Shown one piece after another: positions 1 through 8,666 of a stretch of DNA of 64,000 bases. Origin of the DNA: JAKAWQ01 sp035509315 (GTDB lineage: Bacteria > Pseudomonadota > Alphaproteobacteria > Acetobacterales > Acetobacteraceae); NCBI GenBank assembly GCA_035509315.1, contig DATJLS010000060.1:15242-79241 (forward strand), in the 5' to 3' direction. A model generated the notes under the pieces. That model had not been told where the DNA came from and did not search any database. It was given only the letters and a program-made list of their open reading frames with translations. How positions within the stretch are numbered: the stretch's first letter is position 1; every line of letters starts with the position of its first letter. A program made the position numbers and the translations under genes.

Positions 1-2
1 CC

Positions 3-245
3 GACCAGATTTTTCCCGACCGGGTCGGCGAAATCTATCATCTCGCCTACAATCCGACGCAGCTCTGGTATTACGCGCCGGAAATGACCCGCGACGAGGT
101 GCTGCTGATCAAGGGCTGGGACAGCCTCGCCGATGGCCGCGCGCGCTTCACCCCGCACGGCGCCTTCGAGCTGTCGGATACGCCCGAAACCGCCGCGCCG
201 CGCGAGAGCATCGAGGTGCGCACGCTGGCAGTGATCGGGAACTAG
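3..245 (+). CDS. CmcJ/NvfI-family oxygenase, C-terminal part
   Basis: Only the last 80 residues lie in the window, read in frame from base 3 to the TAG at 243-245. The visible part contains W-Y-Y-x-P-E-M-T-x-D-E, then I-K-G-W-D-S, then A-R-F-T-P-H-G-A-F, and ends P-R-E-S-I-E-V-R-T-L-A-V. This is the typical C-terminal half of CmcJ/NvfI-like proteins, a family of putative 2-oxoglutarate-dependent oxygenases related to the cephamycin CmcJ protein. The HxAF segment is a conserved family motif. The substrate cannot be inferred. The stop codon is directly followed by a short palindromic repeat (family A). Family assignment is from memory of the motif pattern. Confidence 0.7.
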   Translation, partial: DQIFPDRVGEIYHLAYNPTQLWYYAPEMTRDEVLLIKGWDSLADGRARFTPHGAFELSDTPETAAPRESIEVRTLAVIGN

Positions 246-302
246 ATCCATATGGCTTCTGGTGGATCGCGAAGCGAGCTGTCAAAGCCATGAAATAGAT
301 CG
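245..302. repeat. Palindromic repeat family A, copy 1
   Basis: Begins GATCCATATGGCTTCTGG and ends in a partly complementary AAGCCATGAAATAGATC, so the unit folds on itself. The same head (GATCAATATGGCTTCTGG) recurs at 8480 and 53306. It abuts the TAG stop codon of the upstream gene, as does the copy at 53306. This is the shortest and most worn of the three copies. Confidence 0.6.
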
Positions 303-443
303 AGAAAATAAGCCTGGAGCGTGGTAATCTGAACTTGTCGCGTTCTTTAGTCGCGCTCTTTTAGAAGAAGCGCCCTGACGCGCGTCCTTGGCCCGGTCCG
401 CTTCCGGCCATAGCATCGGCCGAAATCAGGGAAGGGAGCGGGC

Positions 444-1553
444 ATGCGTTCCGGGCTGTTCATGATGCCGCTGCATCCGCCGCACCGGCCGCTTGCCGAG
501 ACGGTGGGCGAGGACGCCGACAAGATCGTGCTCGCCGAGCAGCTTGGCATGGACGAGGCTTGGGTCGGCGAGCATTTCTCCGCCGGCTCCGAGCCGCTTG
601 CCTCGCCGCTGATGTTCCTCGCCTCGCTCCTGCCGCGCACACGGCGCATCCGTTTCGGTACCGGCGTGATCGGACTCGGCTATCACCATCCGGCGATGGT
701 CGCGGCCGAAGTCGCCCAGTTCGATCATATGAGCCGTGGCCGGCTGATGTTCGGCATCGGTGCCGGCGGGCTCGCGAGCGACGGCGAGCTCTTCGGCCAT
801 ACGGACCTGAGGCTGCGCGGCGAGCGGATGCGCGAGGCAATCGACATGATCCTCGCCCTCTGGTCCGGCGATCCGCCTTACAGGCTGGAAGGGAAACACT
901 GGCAGATCCGCCTCGAGAACGCGGTCATGCCCGAATATGGCGTGGGCTTCATCCAGAAACCCTACCAGAAGCCGCATCCGCCGATTGCGCTCTCGGTGGT
1001 GGGCGCGAATTCCGTGGCGATGAAGGTGGCCGCACTCCGCCGCTGGATCGCCGTCAGCGCCAATTTCATCCCGACCTGGAGCCTGCAGACTCACTGGCCG
1101 ACTTATCTCGAAGGCTGCGCCGAGGCGGGTTTTGCGCCGGACCCGGATGCCTGGCGCGTCGCGCGCAACGTGATCGTCGCGGATTCGGACGCGGAAGCGC
1201 GGGACTACGCCTTCGATCCCGAGGGCCCGAGCTGGCACTATTTCGATTATCTCTGGCAGCTCCTGCATCGCAGGGGCCTCGGCGCCGGAATGAAGCCCGA
1301 TCCCTCGGTGCCGGACGATGCGGTGACACCCGCCATGCTGATTGCGGAAATGGTCATCCATGGCAGCCCGAAGACGGTCACGGAGAAGCTCTTGGCGCTC
1401 CGTCAGCGCATCGGCCCGTTCAACACGCTGCTGCTCGCCTCGCTCGACGGGTCGGGCCTCAACGCCGCCCGCGAGCGCCGCTCCCTCACCTTGATGGCGG
1501 AGGCGGTGCTGCCGGGCCTTCGCGCCGCGATCGGCGAAGCCGAAGCCGCATGA
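444..1553 (+). CDS. LLM class flavin-dependent oxidoreductase
   Basis: 369 residues, the usual size for bacterial luciferase-like monooxygenases. The N-terminus has the family pattern: a beta strand reading GLFMMPLHPP, then E-Q-L-G-M-D-E-A-W-V-G-E-H-F (residues 31-44), L-P-R-T-R-R-I-R-F-G-T-G-V, and a segment ending in H-P-A-M-V-A-A-E-V-A-Q-F-D-H-M-S-x-G-R. Members use reduced FMN supplied by a partner reductase to oxygenate or oxidise small organic molecules. The ATG is preceded by GGAAGGGAG at a workable distance. It converges on petA with 9 bp between stops. The substrate is unknown; the neighbouring Rieske and amidohydrolase genes suggest a catabolic setting, but that is inference. Confidence 0.85.
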   Translation: MRSGLFMMPLHPPHRPLAETVGEDADKIVLAEQLGMDEAWVGEHFSAGSEPLASPLMFLASLLPRTRRIRFGTGVIGLGYHHPAMVAAEVAQFDHMSRGRLMFGIGAGGLASDGELFGHTDLRLRGERMREAIDMILALWSGDPPYRLEGKHWQIRLENAVMPEYGVGFIQKPYQKPHPPIALSVVGANSVAMKVAALRRWIAVSANFIPTWSLQTHWPTYLEGCAEAGFAPDPDAWRVARNVIVADSDAEARDYAFDPEGPSWHYFDYLWQLLHRRGLGAGMKPDPSVPDDAVTPAMLIAEMVIHGSPKTVTEKLLALRQRIGPFNTLLLASLDGSGLNAARERRSLTLMAEAVLPGLRAAIGEAEAA

Positions 1554-1562
1554 ATTCAGCCC

Positions 1563-2228
1563 TCAAATCTGGACCACCTCGTTGAGCGTCCAGCTCTGGT
1601 TCGGCGGGTTCTCGCCGATCCGCACCGTTTTGTCGTTGACGAAATTGTAGGGCGGAACCGGAAGATTGTAGGGCGCGGGCACGAATTTCCATACGCGCCC
1701 GGCAAGGTCGTATTTCGAGCCATGGCAGGGGCAGAGATAGCCGCCCGGCCAGTCCGCCACCGGCGTTGTTTGGCTCGGATTGGGCCAATAGCCCGGCAGG
1801 CAGCCGAGATGGGTGCAGATGCCAACCAGAACCGCATATTCCGGCTTGACCGAGCGGTGCCAGTTCTCCGCATAGGGCGGCTGCTGGTCGACCTTCGAGT
1901 TCGGGTCGCTGAGCCGGTCGATCATTGTCTTGTCCTGCAGCGTCTTGAGTGCTGCCGGCGTGCGGTTGACGATGAGGACGGGCTTCTCGCGCCACAGAAC
2001 CACGATCTGCTGCCCGGGCTGGACATGGCTGAGATCCACATCGACCGGCGAGCCGGCCGCGATGGTATCGGCCGCCGGGTCCATCGAATCGATGAAGGGC
2101 CAGGCGACGGCACAGGCGCCGATGGCGGCGGTGGCAAGCGTGACGAGCGTGAGGAAGTCCCGGCGCGGCGGGCCTTCCGCCGCGTGGCCGCCGACGCCAT
2201 TCGCCGTCGTTGCTTCCGATGCCGCCAT
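1563..2228 (-). CDS. petA: Ubiquinol-cytochrome c reductase Rieske iron-sulfur subunit
   Basis: 221 residues. A twin-arginine motif PRRDFL (21-26) precedes one membrane anchor (about 27-45), as in Rieske subunits exported by Tat. Both cluster-binding boxes are intact: C-T-H-L-G-C (Cys138, His140, Cys143) and C-P-C-H-G-S (Cys166, Cys168, His169), giving the four [2Fe-2S] ligands and the disulfide pair. It acts in the bc1 complex, passing electrons from ubiquinol to cytochrome c1. In most alphaproteobacteria petA is followed by cytochrome b and c1 genes; here it is alone, with an LLM gene converging on it and a GNAT gene upstream, so petB and petC must be elsewhere if the complex is complete. 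Confidence 0.93.
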   Translation of the reverse strand: MAASEATTANGVGGHAAEGPPRRDFLTLVTLATAAIGACAVAWPFIDSMDPAADTIAAGSPVDVDLSHVQPGQQIVVLWREKPVLIVNRTPAALKTLQDKTMIDRLSDPNSKVDQQPPYAENWHRSVKPEYAVLVGICTHLGCLPGYWPNPSQTTPVADWPGGYLCPCHGSKYDLAGRVWKFVPAPYNLPVPPYNFVNDKTVRIGENPPNQSWTLNEVVQI

Positions 2229-2360
2229 CGTTTCGTCCCTCTACGATTGAAGGCCCTCGGGCGCATTTCCCCCGGGGCTCGTTTCCCCGTTATCTAGCGC
2301 CCCCGCACGGGCCACACCATCCCCGGAACGCCTCCCGGATGCCCCGGGAACTTGGTCCCG

Positions 2361-2861
2361 TCATTCCAGCACGCGCTCGAGGCTCACCCACGTTTCCTCC
2401 GTGAATCCTTCATGGCAGTGCCTTGTCGTCTCGCGGAACCCGCAGGACGCGAAGAGGCGCCGATTGTCGGTGAGTGCGAGTCGCGTGCCGAGCTCCACCC
2501 GTCTGAGCCCGTGCCGCCGTGCCTCCACCCCGCCGGCCTCGACCAGCGCACGCCCGATCCCGCGCCGGCGCCAGGAAGGCGAGACCGCCAGCCGCCCGAG
2601 ATGGAAACTCTCCCCGCGCACGTCCCAGAGAACGGCGCCGACGATCCGTCCCTCCGCTTCGGCGACCGCGCCTCCGCCCTCGGCAAGCCGGCGCGCCACG
2701 CTCTCCGCCGTCTCGCCCAGCGCCGAAGGTGGGGGGATAACGGCAAGCCCCGCAAAGGCGGAGCGGATCAGCACGGCGATCGCCGATGCGTCCTCGGTTT
2801 GCGCTGGCCGCAATCGAAAATCATGCAAGATCGATGGCTTCCCGCGTCTTTCTCGATTCAA
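2361..2861 (-). CDS. GNAT-family N-acetyltransferase
   Basis: 166 residues with the GNAT core. Motif A appears as L-G-R-L-A-V-S-P-S-W-R-R-R-G-I-G-R-A-L-V-E, including the R-R-x-G-I-G pyrophosphate-binding loop for acetyl-CoA, and is followed by V-E-L-G-T-R-x-A-L-T-D-N-R-R-L-F-A-S-C-G-F, the typical motif B with N-x-R-x-L-F-x-x-x-G-F. The acceptor is unknown. It lies 9 bp downstream of the Rieske gene on the same strand and is probably the last gene of that operon. Confidence 0.85.
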   Translation of the reverse strand: MNRERRGKPSILHDFRLRPAQTEDASAIAVLIRSAFAGLAVIPPPSALGETAESVARRLAEGGGAVAEAEGRIVGAVLWDVRGESFHLGRLAVSPSWRRRGIGRALVEAGGVEARRHGLRRVELGTRLALTDNRRLFASCGFRETTRHCHEGFTEETWVSLERVLE

Positions 2862-2870
2862 ATCTCAAGT

Positions 2871-3284
2871 TCAAACCTCGAGCACGACATAATCGGCTTC
2901 CACCGTCACCGGGAAGGTCTCGGCCTGATAGGGCCCCTTTACCAGCGCCTCCCCCGGCTCGACCGAGACCGGATAGGTCCGCACGCGTAGGCGCCGCGGC
3001 TCGCACCAGGACTGTCCGGTCCTGATGTCGAACTCCCAGCCATGCCAGGGGCAGCGCAGCATCTCGCCCGGCCGCGTATAACGATAGACACCCGGCTCTT
3101 CCGAAAGCACGAGCCCCACCCGTTCGCCGAGGCAGAGGCTGCCGCCCTGGTGCGGGCAGCGGTTGAGAAGGGCGTAGAACGCCCCCCCGACATTGAAGAC
3201 CCCGATCGATCGTCCCCCGACCGCGACGAGCTTGCGTCCGCCCGGCGGAATCTCCCCCACCGAGGCGACGACATGACGCGTCAT
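2871..3284 (-). CDS. Rieske [2Fe-2S] ferredoxin-type protein
   Basis: 137 residues, a stand-alone soluble Rieske domain with no anchor. The two binding boxes are C-P-H-Q-G and C-P-W-H-G-W, the C-x-H/C-x-x-H pattern of ring-hydroxylating-dioxygenase ferredoxins and oxygenase alpha subunits; the Trp after the second His is more usual in oxygenase subunits. Between the boxes is a longer than usual loop. The chosen ATG at 3284 overlaps the stop of the upstream amidohydrolase gene (ATGA), which indicates translational coupling. A role as electron carrier or small oxygenase component for the adjacent amidohydrolases is plausible but unproven. Confidence 0.85.
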   Translation of the reverse strand: MTRHVVASVGEIPPGGRKLVAVGGRSIGVFNVGGAFYALLNRCPHQGGSLCLGERVGLVLSEEPGVYRYTRPGEMLRCPWHGWEFDIRTGQSWCEPRRLRVRTYPVSVEPGEALVKGPYQAETFPVTVEADYVVLEV

Positions 3285-4384
3285 GCGAGCCTGTAGGCCG
3301 CGCTTGCATTGCCGCGGAACACGGCGCGCGTCTCCGCTTCGTCGAGCGCGATTTTGAAGGCGAGCCGCGGATCGTCCATGTCCCAGTGGGGATAGTCGCT
3401 TGCGAACACCAGCCGGTCCCACCCGATCCAGTCGATCAGCGCGCGCAGGTCGCGCCGCTCCGCCGGCTCCTCGATTGGCTGCGTGGCGAACCAGACCTGC
3501 CTCCGGATATAGTGGGAGGGCGGATGCTTCACATGCGGCACCTCGCTTCGCATCCGCGCCCAATGCTGGTCGAGCCGCCAGCCGAGCGACGGCGCCCAGC
3601 CGAACCCGCCTTCGATCATCGCCACCTTCAGGCCTGGGAACGCCTCGAACACACCTTCGAGCACCAGGCTCGTGAGCAGCGGCTGCATGGCGAGCGCATC
3701 GCCGAAATGGTCCTCGAAATAGAAGGAGGGCCAGCCCGACGGGGTTTTCGCGATCCCGTTGCTGCCGCCGGTATGGATGCCGATCGGCAGGCCCTGCCGC
3801 TCGGCCTCGGCGAAGATCGGCCAATAGCGCTTGCGCCCGAGCGGCTCGGTGGTGCGGGCGGAGATGAAGACGGAGACGAAATCCCTTTGCCCCGCGCAAC
3901 GCGCGATCTCCGCAACCGACGCCTCGGCGTCCTCGGCGGGGATGATGATCGAGGCCTTGAGCCGCGGCTCGGGCGCCGTCCATTCCGCCACCTGCCAGTC
4001 ATTGAGCGCGGCGCAGAGCGCGGCCCCGAACGCCGGGTTGCGTTGGTCCTTCCCGCTTGGGATCAGCACCTGCAGGATGCCCGTCTCGATGCCATACGGA
4101 TCGAGATATTGGGCGCGCATGAAATCGAGGTCGGAGCCGGGCGGCCCGCCCGAAGGCGGCCAGGAATCGCGGCGCGAGAGCGCCGGCGTCGCCTTGGGCA
4201 CCGCATAGCTCGCGACGAACGGGTTTCGCGTGCGCAGCCCATTCGTCGTGAGTTCCTCGCGCCAGCGCTGCGAGAGATAGGGCAGCAGCGCCGTCTCCGA
4301 GCGCAGCATCGGGTGGATGTCGCAATCGACGATGCCGAGCCGCGTTTCGCTCTCCCGCGCACGCTCCAGCACTTGCTCGCTCAT
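3281..4384 (-). CDS. Amidohydrolase-2 family metal-dependent hydrolase/decarboxylase
   Basis: 367 residues. An early D-C-D-I-H-P (metal-ligand D-x-H type) is followed by I-G-I-H-T-G-G, and near the C-terminus by F-A-S-D-Y-P-H-W-D, the usual metal-binding series of the PF04909 family that includes ACMS decarboxylase and gamma-resorcylate decarboxylase. The ATG at 4384 overlaps the TGA of the upstream paralogue, and its own TGA overlaps the Rieske ATG. A 479-residue in-frame reading exists upstream but runs through the neighbour, so the short form is chosen. Two such paralogues coupled to a Rieske protein suggest breakdown of an aromatic or heterocyclic acid; the substrate is unknown. Confidence 0.85.
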   Translation of the reverse strand: MSEQVLERARESETRLGIVDCDIHPMLRSETALLPYLSQRWREELTTNGLRTRNPFVASYAVPKATPALSRRDSWPPSGGPPGSDLDFMRAQYLDPYGIETGILQVLIPSGKDQRNPAFGAALCAALNDWQVAEWTAPEPRLKASIIIPAEDAEASVAEIARCAGQRDFVSVFISARTTEPLGRKRYWPIFAEAERQGLPIGIHTGGSNGIAKTPSGWPSFYFEDHFGDALAMQPLLTSLVLEGVFEAFPGLKVAMIEGGFGWAPSLGWRLDQHWARMRSEVPHVKHPPSHYIRRQVWFATQPIEEPAERRDLRALIDWIGWDRLVFASDYPHWDMDDPRLAFKIALDEAETRAVFRGNASAAYRLA

Positions 4385-5547
4385 GGCGCAAAACCCTCGA
4401 TCGGAATGGCCGGCGCGCGTGGCGGCACGGCGGGATGTCTGAGCCGGGGAAAGGTCTCCAGCGGGGTCTCGACGGCGATGCGGGGAAGAAGCCGTGCCGG
4501 CAGGCCGGCCGGCAGCACCGCCCCGCCGTCCCACTGCCAATGCGGGAAATCGGTCGAGAAAAGCAGCAGTCTCTCCGCCCCGATCTGCTCCATCACCCGC
4601 GCGAGATCCTCCGGCGCGGGCGGCGCGTCCGTGGGCTGCAATGTCACCCGCACATGCTCGCGCACGATCTCGGCCGGCGAGCGATCGACCCACGGCACCT
4701 CCGAGCGCAGCGCCCGCCATTCCTTGGTGGCGCGCCAGAGGAAGGCAGGCAGCCAGGTGAAGCCCGATTCGATCAGCACCACCCGCAAATCCGGAAACTT
4801 GGTGAAGACCCCTTCACCGATCAGGCTCAGGAGCTGGTGCTGAAAGATCACCGCCTGATCGACATAATCCTCGACCAGGTAGCTCGGCCAGCCGACATTG
4901 GTGATCGGGTTGTGGAAGTCGCTGCCCGCATGGATGCCGATCGGCAGGCGAAGCCGCGCCGCCGCGGCGTAGATCGGCCAGTGCGCGCGCCGGCCGAGCG
5001 GCATTTCGCCCCCGGCCAGCAGCAGCACGGCGACGAAGCGCGGATCGGCCGCGCAGCGCTCGATCTCGGCCACCGCGAGCTCCGCGCTGCGCGGGCTGAC
5101 GAGGATCGAGGCGCGCAGAAGCGGCTCGCGGTCGAGCCATTCCGCCGCCACCCAGTCATTGACGGCGCGCGCGAGCGCCGCGCCCATATCCTCGCTGAAC
5201 ATCGCCGCCGCGCCGTGCAGACAATGGCAGATCGCGAGCCGCGTGTTCCAGGGCGCCAGCGCCTCCCGCCGCAGAAGATCGAGATCGCCGCCCGGCCTCC
5301 CGTCCGCTCCGCGCCACTCCGGCCGCGCCGAAAGCGCCGCGCCGGGCGGATAGCTCGCGAGCCCGAGCCCGTCGATCCCGCGCGAGACCATCACCTCATG
5401 CCAGTGATCGTCGAGATAAGGGAGCAGCTCCGCCATCACCGGCGTGGGCGGATGAATATCGCAATCGATCGGCTTCAGCGCACGCAGCCTCGCGGCGCTT
5501 TCATCTGCCTGGTCCGAATCGTCCGCGTCTCGCTCCGGCGCGGTCAT
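4381..5547 (-). CDS. Amidohydrolase-2 family metal-dependent hydrolase/decarboxylase, paralogue
   Basis: 388 residues and the first gene of the operon. Motifs match the next gene: D-C-D-I-H-P-P near residue 30, P-I-G-I-H-A-G-S-D in the middle and L-L-F-S-T-D-F-P-H-W-Q-W-D near the end. The ATG at 5547 is chosen because GGGGGAAA lies just upstream and because the family similarity starts shortly after it; an in-frame extension of 31 residues to 5640 looks non-coding. Tandem PF04909 genes probably encode two related, possibly hetero-oligomeric, enzymes. No regulator gene is adjacent. Confidence 0.84.
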   Translation of the reverse strand: MTAPERDADDSDQADESAARLRALKPIDCDIHPPTPVMAELLPYLDDHWHEVMVSRGIDGLGLASYPPGAALSARPEWRGADGRPGGDLDLLRREALAPWNTRLAICHCLHGAAAMFSEDMGAALARAVNDWVAAEWLDREPLLRASILVSPRSAELAVAEIERCAADPRFVAVLLLAGGEMPLGRRAHWPIYAAAARLRLPIGIHAGSDFHNPITNVGWPSYLVEDYVDQAVIFQHQLLSLIGEGVFTKFPDLRVVLIESGFTWLPAFLWRATKEWRALRSEVPWVDRSPAEIVREHVRVTLQPTDAPPAPEDLARVMEQIGAERLLLFSTDFPHWQWDGGAVLPAGLPARLLPRIAVETPLETFPRLRHPAVPPRAPAIPIEGFAP

Positions 5548-6169
5548 GGCCGACTGTTTCCCCCAACCGCCCTTTGCGGGGCGTGAGAAGGAAGGGTGCC
5601 CGAGAGTGGGAACGGAGGCAATGGCTGAGGCGCCGGACACCCGGAACCGATTCTTCGGCCGGCTTTATCCCTGGGCGGGATTCCTCGACGGGATCCGCCG
5701 ATAGGCCCGAAGCGTCCGGGCGCTCGCCGCCATTTCGGCTCTCCGGTCGCGCTCCGCGCCATTGATTACATTCGGGGTTGGTGACTGTCTGGGTTGGTGA
5801 CTGTGCGCACGACCTGAATGTTGCTTCCGCAACATCGATCCCGCACCCTTTCGTCCTGATTCGCGACCGCAAGGCGCCGGCGAGCGGGCCTTCCGCCTTC
5901 TTTCTCCTCTCTTGCTCTTCTCTCGCGAACCGGCACGGATGGCTCCATGCTCCTCCCTTCGAGTATGTTTGCTGCAATGAACCCGGGACGATCGCCGCAA
6001 GCGTTGCGGCTAGGTGCGCGGCAGGCTCCGCAGCGCCGGCGTCGCGTCTTCACCACCAGCCTGCAGCCGGGACCTGGAATCCTGCAATGTCCTGGATCGG
6101 TTTGGGACTCTATTCTTTTCGCCGAGGCGGCTCAGCTGTTCAAGGCCAGCTCTTGTCGGGATCAATTCG
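5548..6169. other. Gene-free stretch with a short tandem repeat
   Basis: About 600 bp without a convincing gene. It probably holds the promoter of the amidohydrolase operon on the minus strand. A 14-bp unit, GGGTTGGTGACTGT, occurs twice in tandem at 5774-5804. The 5' part of the broken membrane-protein gene may extend back into 6010-6170 in more than one frame. Confidence 0.4.
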
Positions 6170-6915
6170 GATGGCGTTCAGAATGTGCTCGAAGCAAGCG
6201 ACATTTTGCACGGATGGGTGCTCGCGCCCGGCAATTTCTGCCTCTCCGACAATCCGTTCTTCCTCCTCGCGTGCCGATTATTCGCGTGGACGATGCTCGC
6301 AATCTATTTCGAGCCGTCTCTGATCTATCTCGTTCTTCTTCGGTGGCGATCACCATGGCCCGGTGCGATGCGACCGACACGAGGGCAGGGACAATCGGGC
6401 TCGCGGCGTTTGTATTCTTTCTCGGCGCATCAAGTCTCGCCTCGATGGGCGCGGTCGTCTTCGTCGGGGCGCGGCATATTGCCGTTCTCACCTTCTGCCT
6501 TGTCGCGTGGTTTGCGCTTGGAATGGCGCAGCGGGCCGACACGCGTCGCAGGATGCTGAGATCGGCAGGACTGTACACTGTTTGCGCTCTAATCGTGCCG
6601 CTGAGCAACCCGCTGGGAATCTCGGTGTTCCTCTCGCCCACGCTCGCCGGATTGTTCTTCGTCCTCCTGGCGCCGCAGAGACGCCTCATTCACGCAGGGT
6701 CATCGGGCCCCACCCTTGTCGCCTTGGTTGGCGCTCATCTCGGGCTTGGCCTGATCACTGCGTTGGGTGACTTCATCACTGTCCATAACCTCCGTTTTCA
6801 GTTCGTCAGCGCGGCGGATTTCGGTCGCAGTGTCGTGGGTCCTCTGTTCGGCCTGATCCTTCCCCCGGATCAGGGCCAGGGGAAACTGGAAATCTTCGGG
6901 TTAGGGTCGCGATGA
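6170..6915 (+). pseudogene. Frameshifted multi-pass membrane protein gene
   Basis: Two overlapping frames together read like one hydrophobic protein. In the first frame is V-L-E-A-S-D-I-L-H-G-W-V-L-A-P-G-N-F, then D-N-P-F-F-L-L, and P-S-L-I-Y-L-V-L-L. At about 6335-6345 the sense passes to the next frame (S-S-V-A-I-T-M-A-R...), which continues through at least five hydrophobic segments to the TGA at 6913-6915. The pattern (I-L-H-G near the first loop, S-L-I-Y-L-V helix) recalls uncharacterised polytopic proteins often found beside glycosyltransferases, and the next gene is one. A single-base indel is the simplest explanation. A sequencing error is possible. The C-terminus also looks shortened. 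Confidence 0.45.
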
Positions 6916-7093
6916 GCGCCAGCGGGAAAGAGAGCTTCGCCGCCCGCTCGGGGAGACCTCTCTCTCTGACAGCCGGCGGCAAGGGAGCTTCGCCACGCTT
7001 CCGGAACGGATTATGAATTTCCCCGCTCCAGTCCACCCCCCTGTGCCGCCTTCTGCTTTTCAGTCACGGGAATCTGGCGCAAGAAGTGCGTTG

Positions 7094-8092
7094 ATGCCGT
7101 TCCGTGTTGCCGTATTGATCCCCTGCTATAACGAGGCCGTCACGATCGGGAAGGTCGTGGCGGATTTCCGCGCCGCCCTGCCGGAGGCGGCGATTTATGT
7201 CTTCGACAACAATTCCCGCGACGGCACGGCGGAAGCGGCGCTTCGTGCCGGTGCCCTGGTGCGGCGCGAGACCCTTCAGGGCAAGGGCCACGTCGTGCGC
7301 CGGATGTTCGCCGATATCGAGGCGGATGCCTATGTGTTGGTGGACGGTGACGGGACCTACGAAGCGGCCGCCTCGCCCCTTATGCTTCGTCTGCTGGTGG
7401 ACGAGCGGCTCGACATGGTCACGGGTATGCGCACGGGTGAGGCGGCGGATTCTTTCCGTCGCGGGCATCGCCTGGGCAACCGGGTCCTGACCGGAATCGT
7501 TCGTCTTCTCTTCGGCCGTCGCACGAGCGACATGCTTTCCGGCTACCGTGCATTCTCCCGCCGATTCGTGAAATCCTTTCCGGCCCTGGTGGGCGGCTTC
7601 GAGACCGAGACCGAGTTCACTGTGCATGCCCTGGCACTGCAAATGCCGGTTGGCGAAGTAAAGACCGTCTATCGCGGGCGGCCCGCGGGATCGCAATCCA
7701 AGCTCAGCACCTGGTCCGACGGCGCCCGCATCCTCCGCACCATTCTGCTGCTCGTGAAAGAGGAAAAGCCATTCCTTCTCTTCTCGGCCATCGCCGCCCT
7801 GCTGTTCCTGGCCGGCCTCGCGTTCGGCATTCCCGTGGTGATCGAGTTCTGGGCAACAGGCCTGGTACGGCGCCTGCCAACCGCGGTGCTTGCTTCCGGG
7901 CTGATGGTGCTCGCGTTCCTCTCCTTCGCCTCAGGTGTCATTCTGGATTCGGTCGCCCGCGGCCGGCGCGAGTTCAAGCGTCTGGCTTACCTCGCCCATC
8001 CGGCCGTGACCGTCGACGGGCTGGCTGGCTTGCCGCCGCAGACATGCCGGCGCTCATCGTTTGGAAGCGGGAATGCACCACCGCCGGAATAA
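7094..8092 (+). CDS. Family 2 glycosyltransferase with C-terminal membrane anchor
   Basis: 332 residues from the ATG at 7094. The start R-V-A-V-L-I-P-C-Y-N-E-A-V-T-I-G-K-V-V-x-D-F is the GT2 signature of DPM1/GtrB-like enzymes, followed by V-F-D-N-N-S-x-D-G-T and the D-G-D-G-T metal/nucleotide-sugar motif near residue 86. Two hydrophobic helices in the last third anchor it. Such enzymes move a sugar from a nucleotide donor to a polyprenyl phosphate or dolichol-like carrier. An earlier ATG at 7013 adds 27 low-complexity residues with no family similarity and is considered less likely, although it has a GGAACGGA ahead of it. Confidence 0.85.
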   Translation: MPFRVAVLIPCYNEAVTIGKVVADFRAALPEAAIYVFDNNSRDGTAEAALRAGALVRRETLQGKGHVVRRMFADIEADAYVLVDGDGTYEAAASPLMLRLLVDERLDMVTGMRTGEAADSFRRGHRLGNRVLTGIVRLLFGRRTSDMLSGYRAFSRRFVKSFPALVGGFETETEFTVHALALQMPVGEVKTVYRGRPAGSQSKLSTWSDGARILRTILLLVKEEKPFLLFSAIAALLFLAGLAFGIPVVIEFWATGLVRRLPTAVLASGLMVLAFLSFASGVILDSVARGRREFKRLAYLAHPAVTVDGLAGLPPQTCRRSSFGSGNAPPPE

Positions 8093-8140
8093 CCGCTTGA
8101 ACGCGCGCGGAGGCTTTTTGGATTTGTTTGACGAGTATCT

Positions 8141-8368
8141 TCACGCCATCAGCCGATTGCGGCCAATCGTGCGGATAGTTTTCTTAAGGAAATGAAATCG
8201 CTTCCGATTATATCCAAAAATTTGCGATATTTGCATTTGGTTCTGGTAGTTTTCCGTATGTCGAATTTCTGGTGACCGAAGATACTGCTCCAAATCATCT
8301 GAATTTAAATCCTCTCTTAATTCCTGGATGGCCTCAAAACGCCTTTCCCCAAGAATAGACGGATGCCT
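8141..8368 (-). pseudogene. Low-GC gene stump, C-terminal 75 codons
   Basis: A 75-codon open frame on the minus strand ending TGA at 8141-8143. It is far more AT-rich (roughly 45% GC) than its surroundings and has ordinary protein composition, for example R-F-E-A-I-Q-E-L-R-E-D-L-N-S-D-D-L-E-Q-Y-L and a basic end F-L-K-K-T-I-R-T-I-G-R-N-R. It has no start codon of its own. Its upstream end meets the 292-bp inverted-repeat element at 8375, so it is probably the tail of a horizontally acquired gene cut by that insertion. The family is not recognised. Confidence 0.4.
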
Positions 8369-8374
8369 CAATAA

Positions 8375-8666
8375 GAGACTGTTTGAGAATGCGCTGTGGT
8401 GAGTGGGTTCGTTCCAAGTTGGGGGCGCCGCAGGCGCCGGCCGGCGCGGCTTTCGAGAACCGGAGCGGAGCGGCCTTGAGATCAATATGGCTTCTGGCGG
8501 AGGCGGGGCACCCCACGAACGTGTTCGTGGGGACCCCGAGCGCAGCGATCCGCCAAAGCCCAAGGGGAAGTCATGAAATTGATCGCCAAAACAAAAGGGC
8601 CGTGAGCACCGGAAGCGCAGAAAGACGCGTCGGACGACCACCGCAGTCGCATTCTCAAACAGTCTC
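8375..8666. mobile_element. MITE-like element with terminal inverted repeats, copy 1
   Basis: The left end GAGACTGTTTGAGAATGCG is matched by CGCATTCTCAAACAGTCTC at the right end, a perfect 19-bp inverted repeat. It is flanked by direct TAA repeats (8372-8374 and 8667-8669), a TNA target duplication typical of IS1031-type members of the IS5 family. No transposase is inside. The interior shares the segments CGGCTTTCGAGAACCGGAGC and GTGAGCACCGGAAGCGCAGA with the copy at 24584. This copy is longer because palindromic repeat A sits within it. Confidence 0.8.
8480..8584. repeat. Palindromic repeat family A, copy 2
   Basis: Starts GATCAATATGGCTTCTGG and ends GAAATTGATC, giving complementary tips. 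The centre holds a perfect hairpin, CCCCACGAAC/GTTCGTGGGG around GT (8511-8532). It lies inside the MITE-like element between two segments that are contiguous in the 24584 copy, so it appears to have inserted into that element. Confidence 0.6.

Noticed and set aside
5560..5610. Intrinsic terminator near CCGCCCTTTGCGGGGCG
   Set aside because: The stem is short and no T-run follows on either strand.
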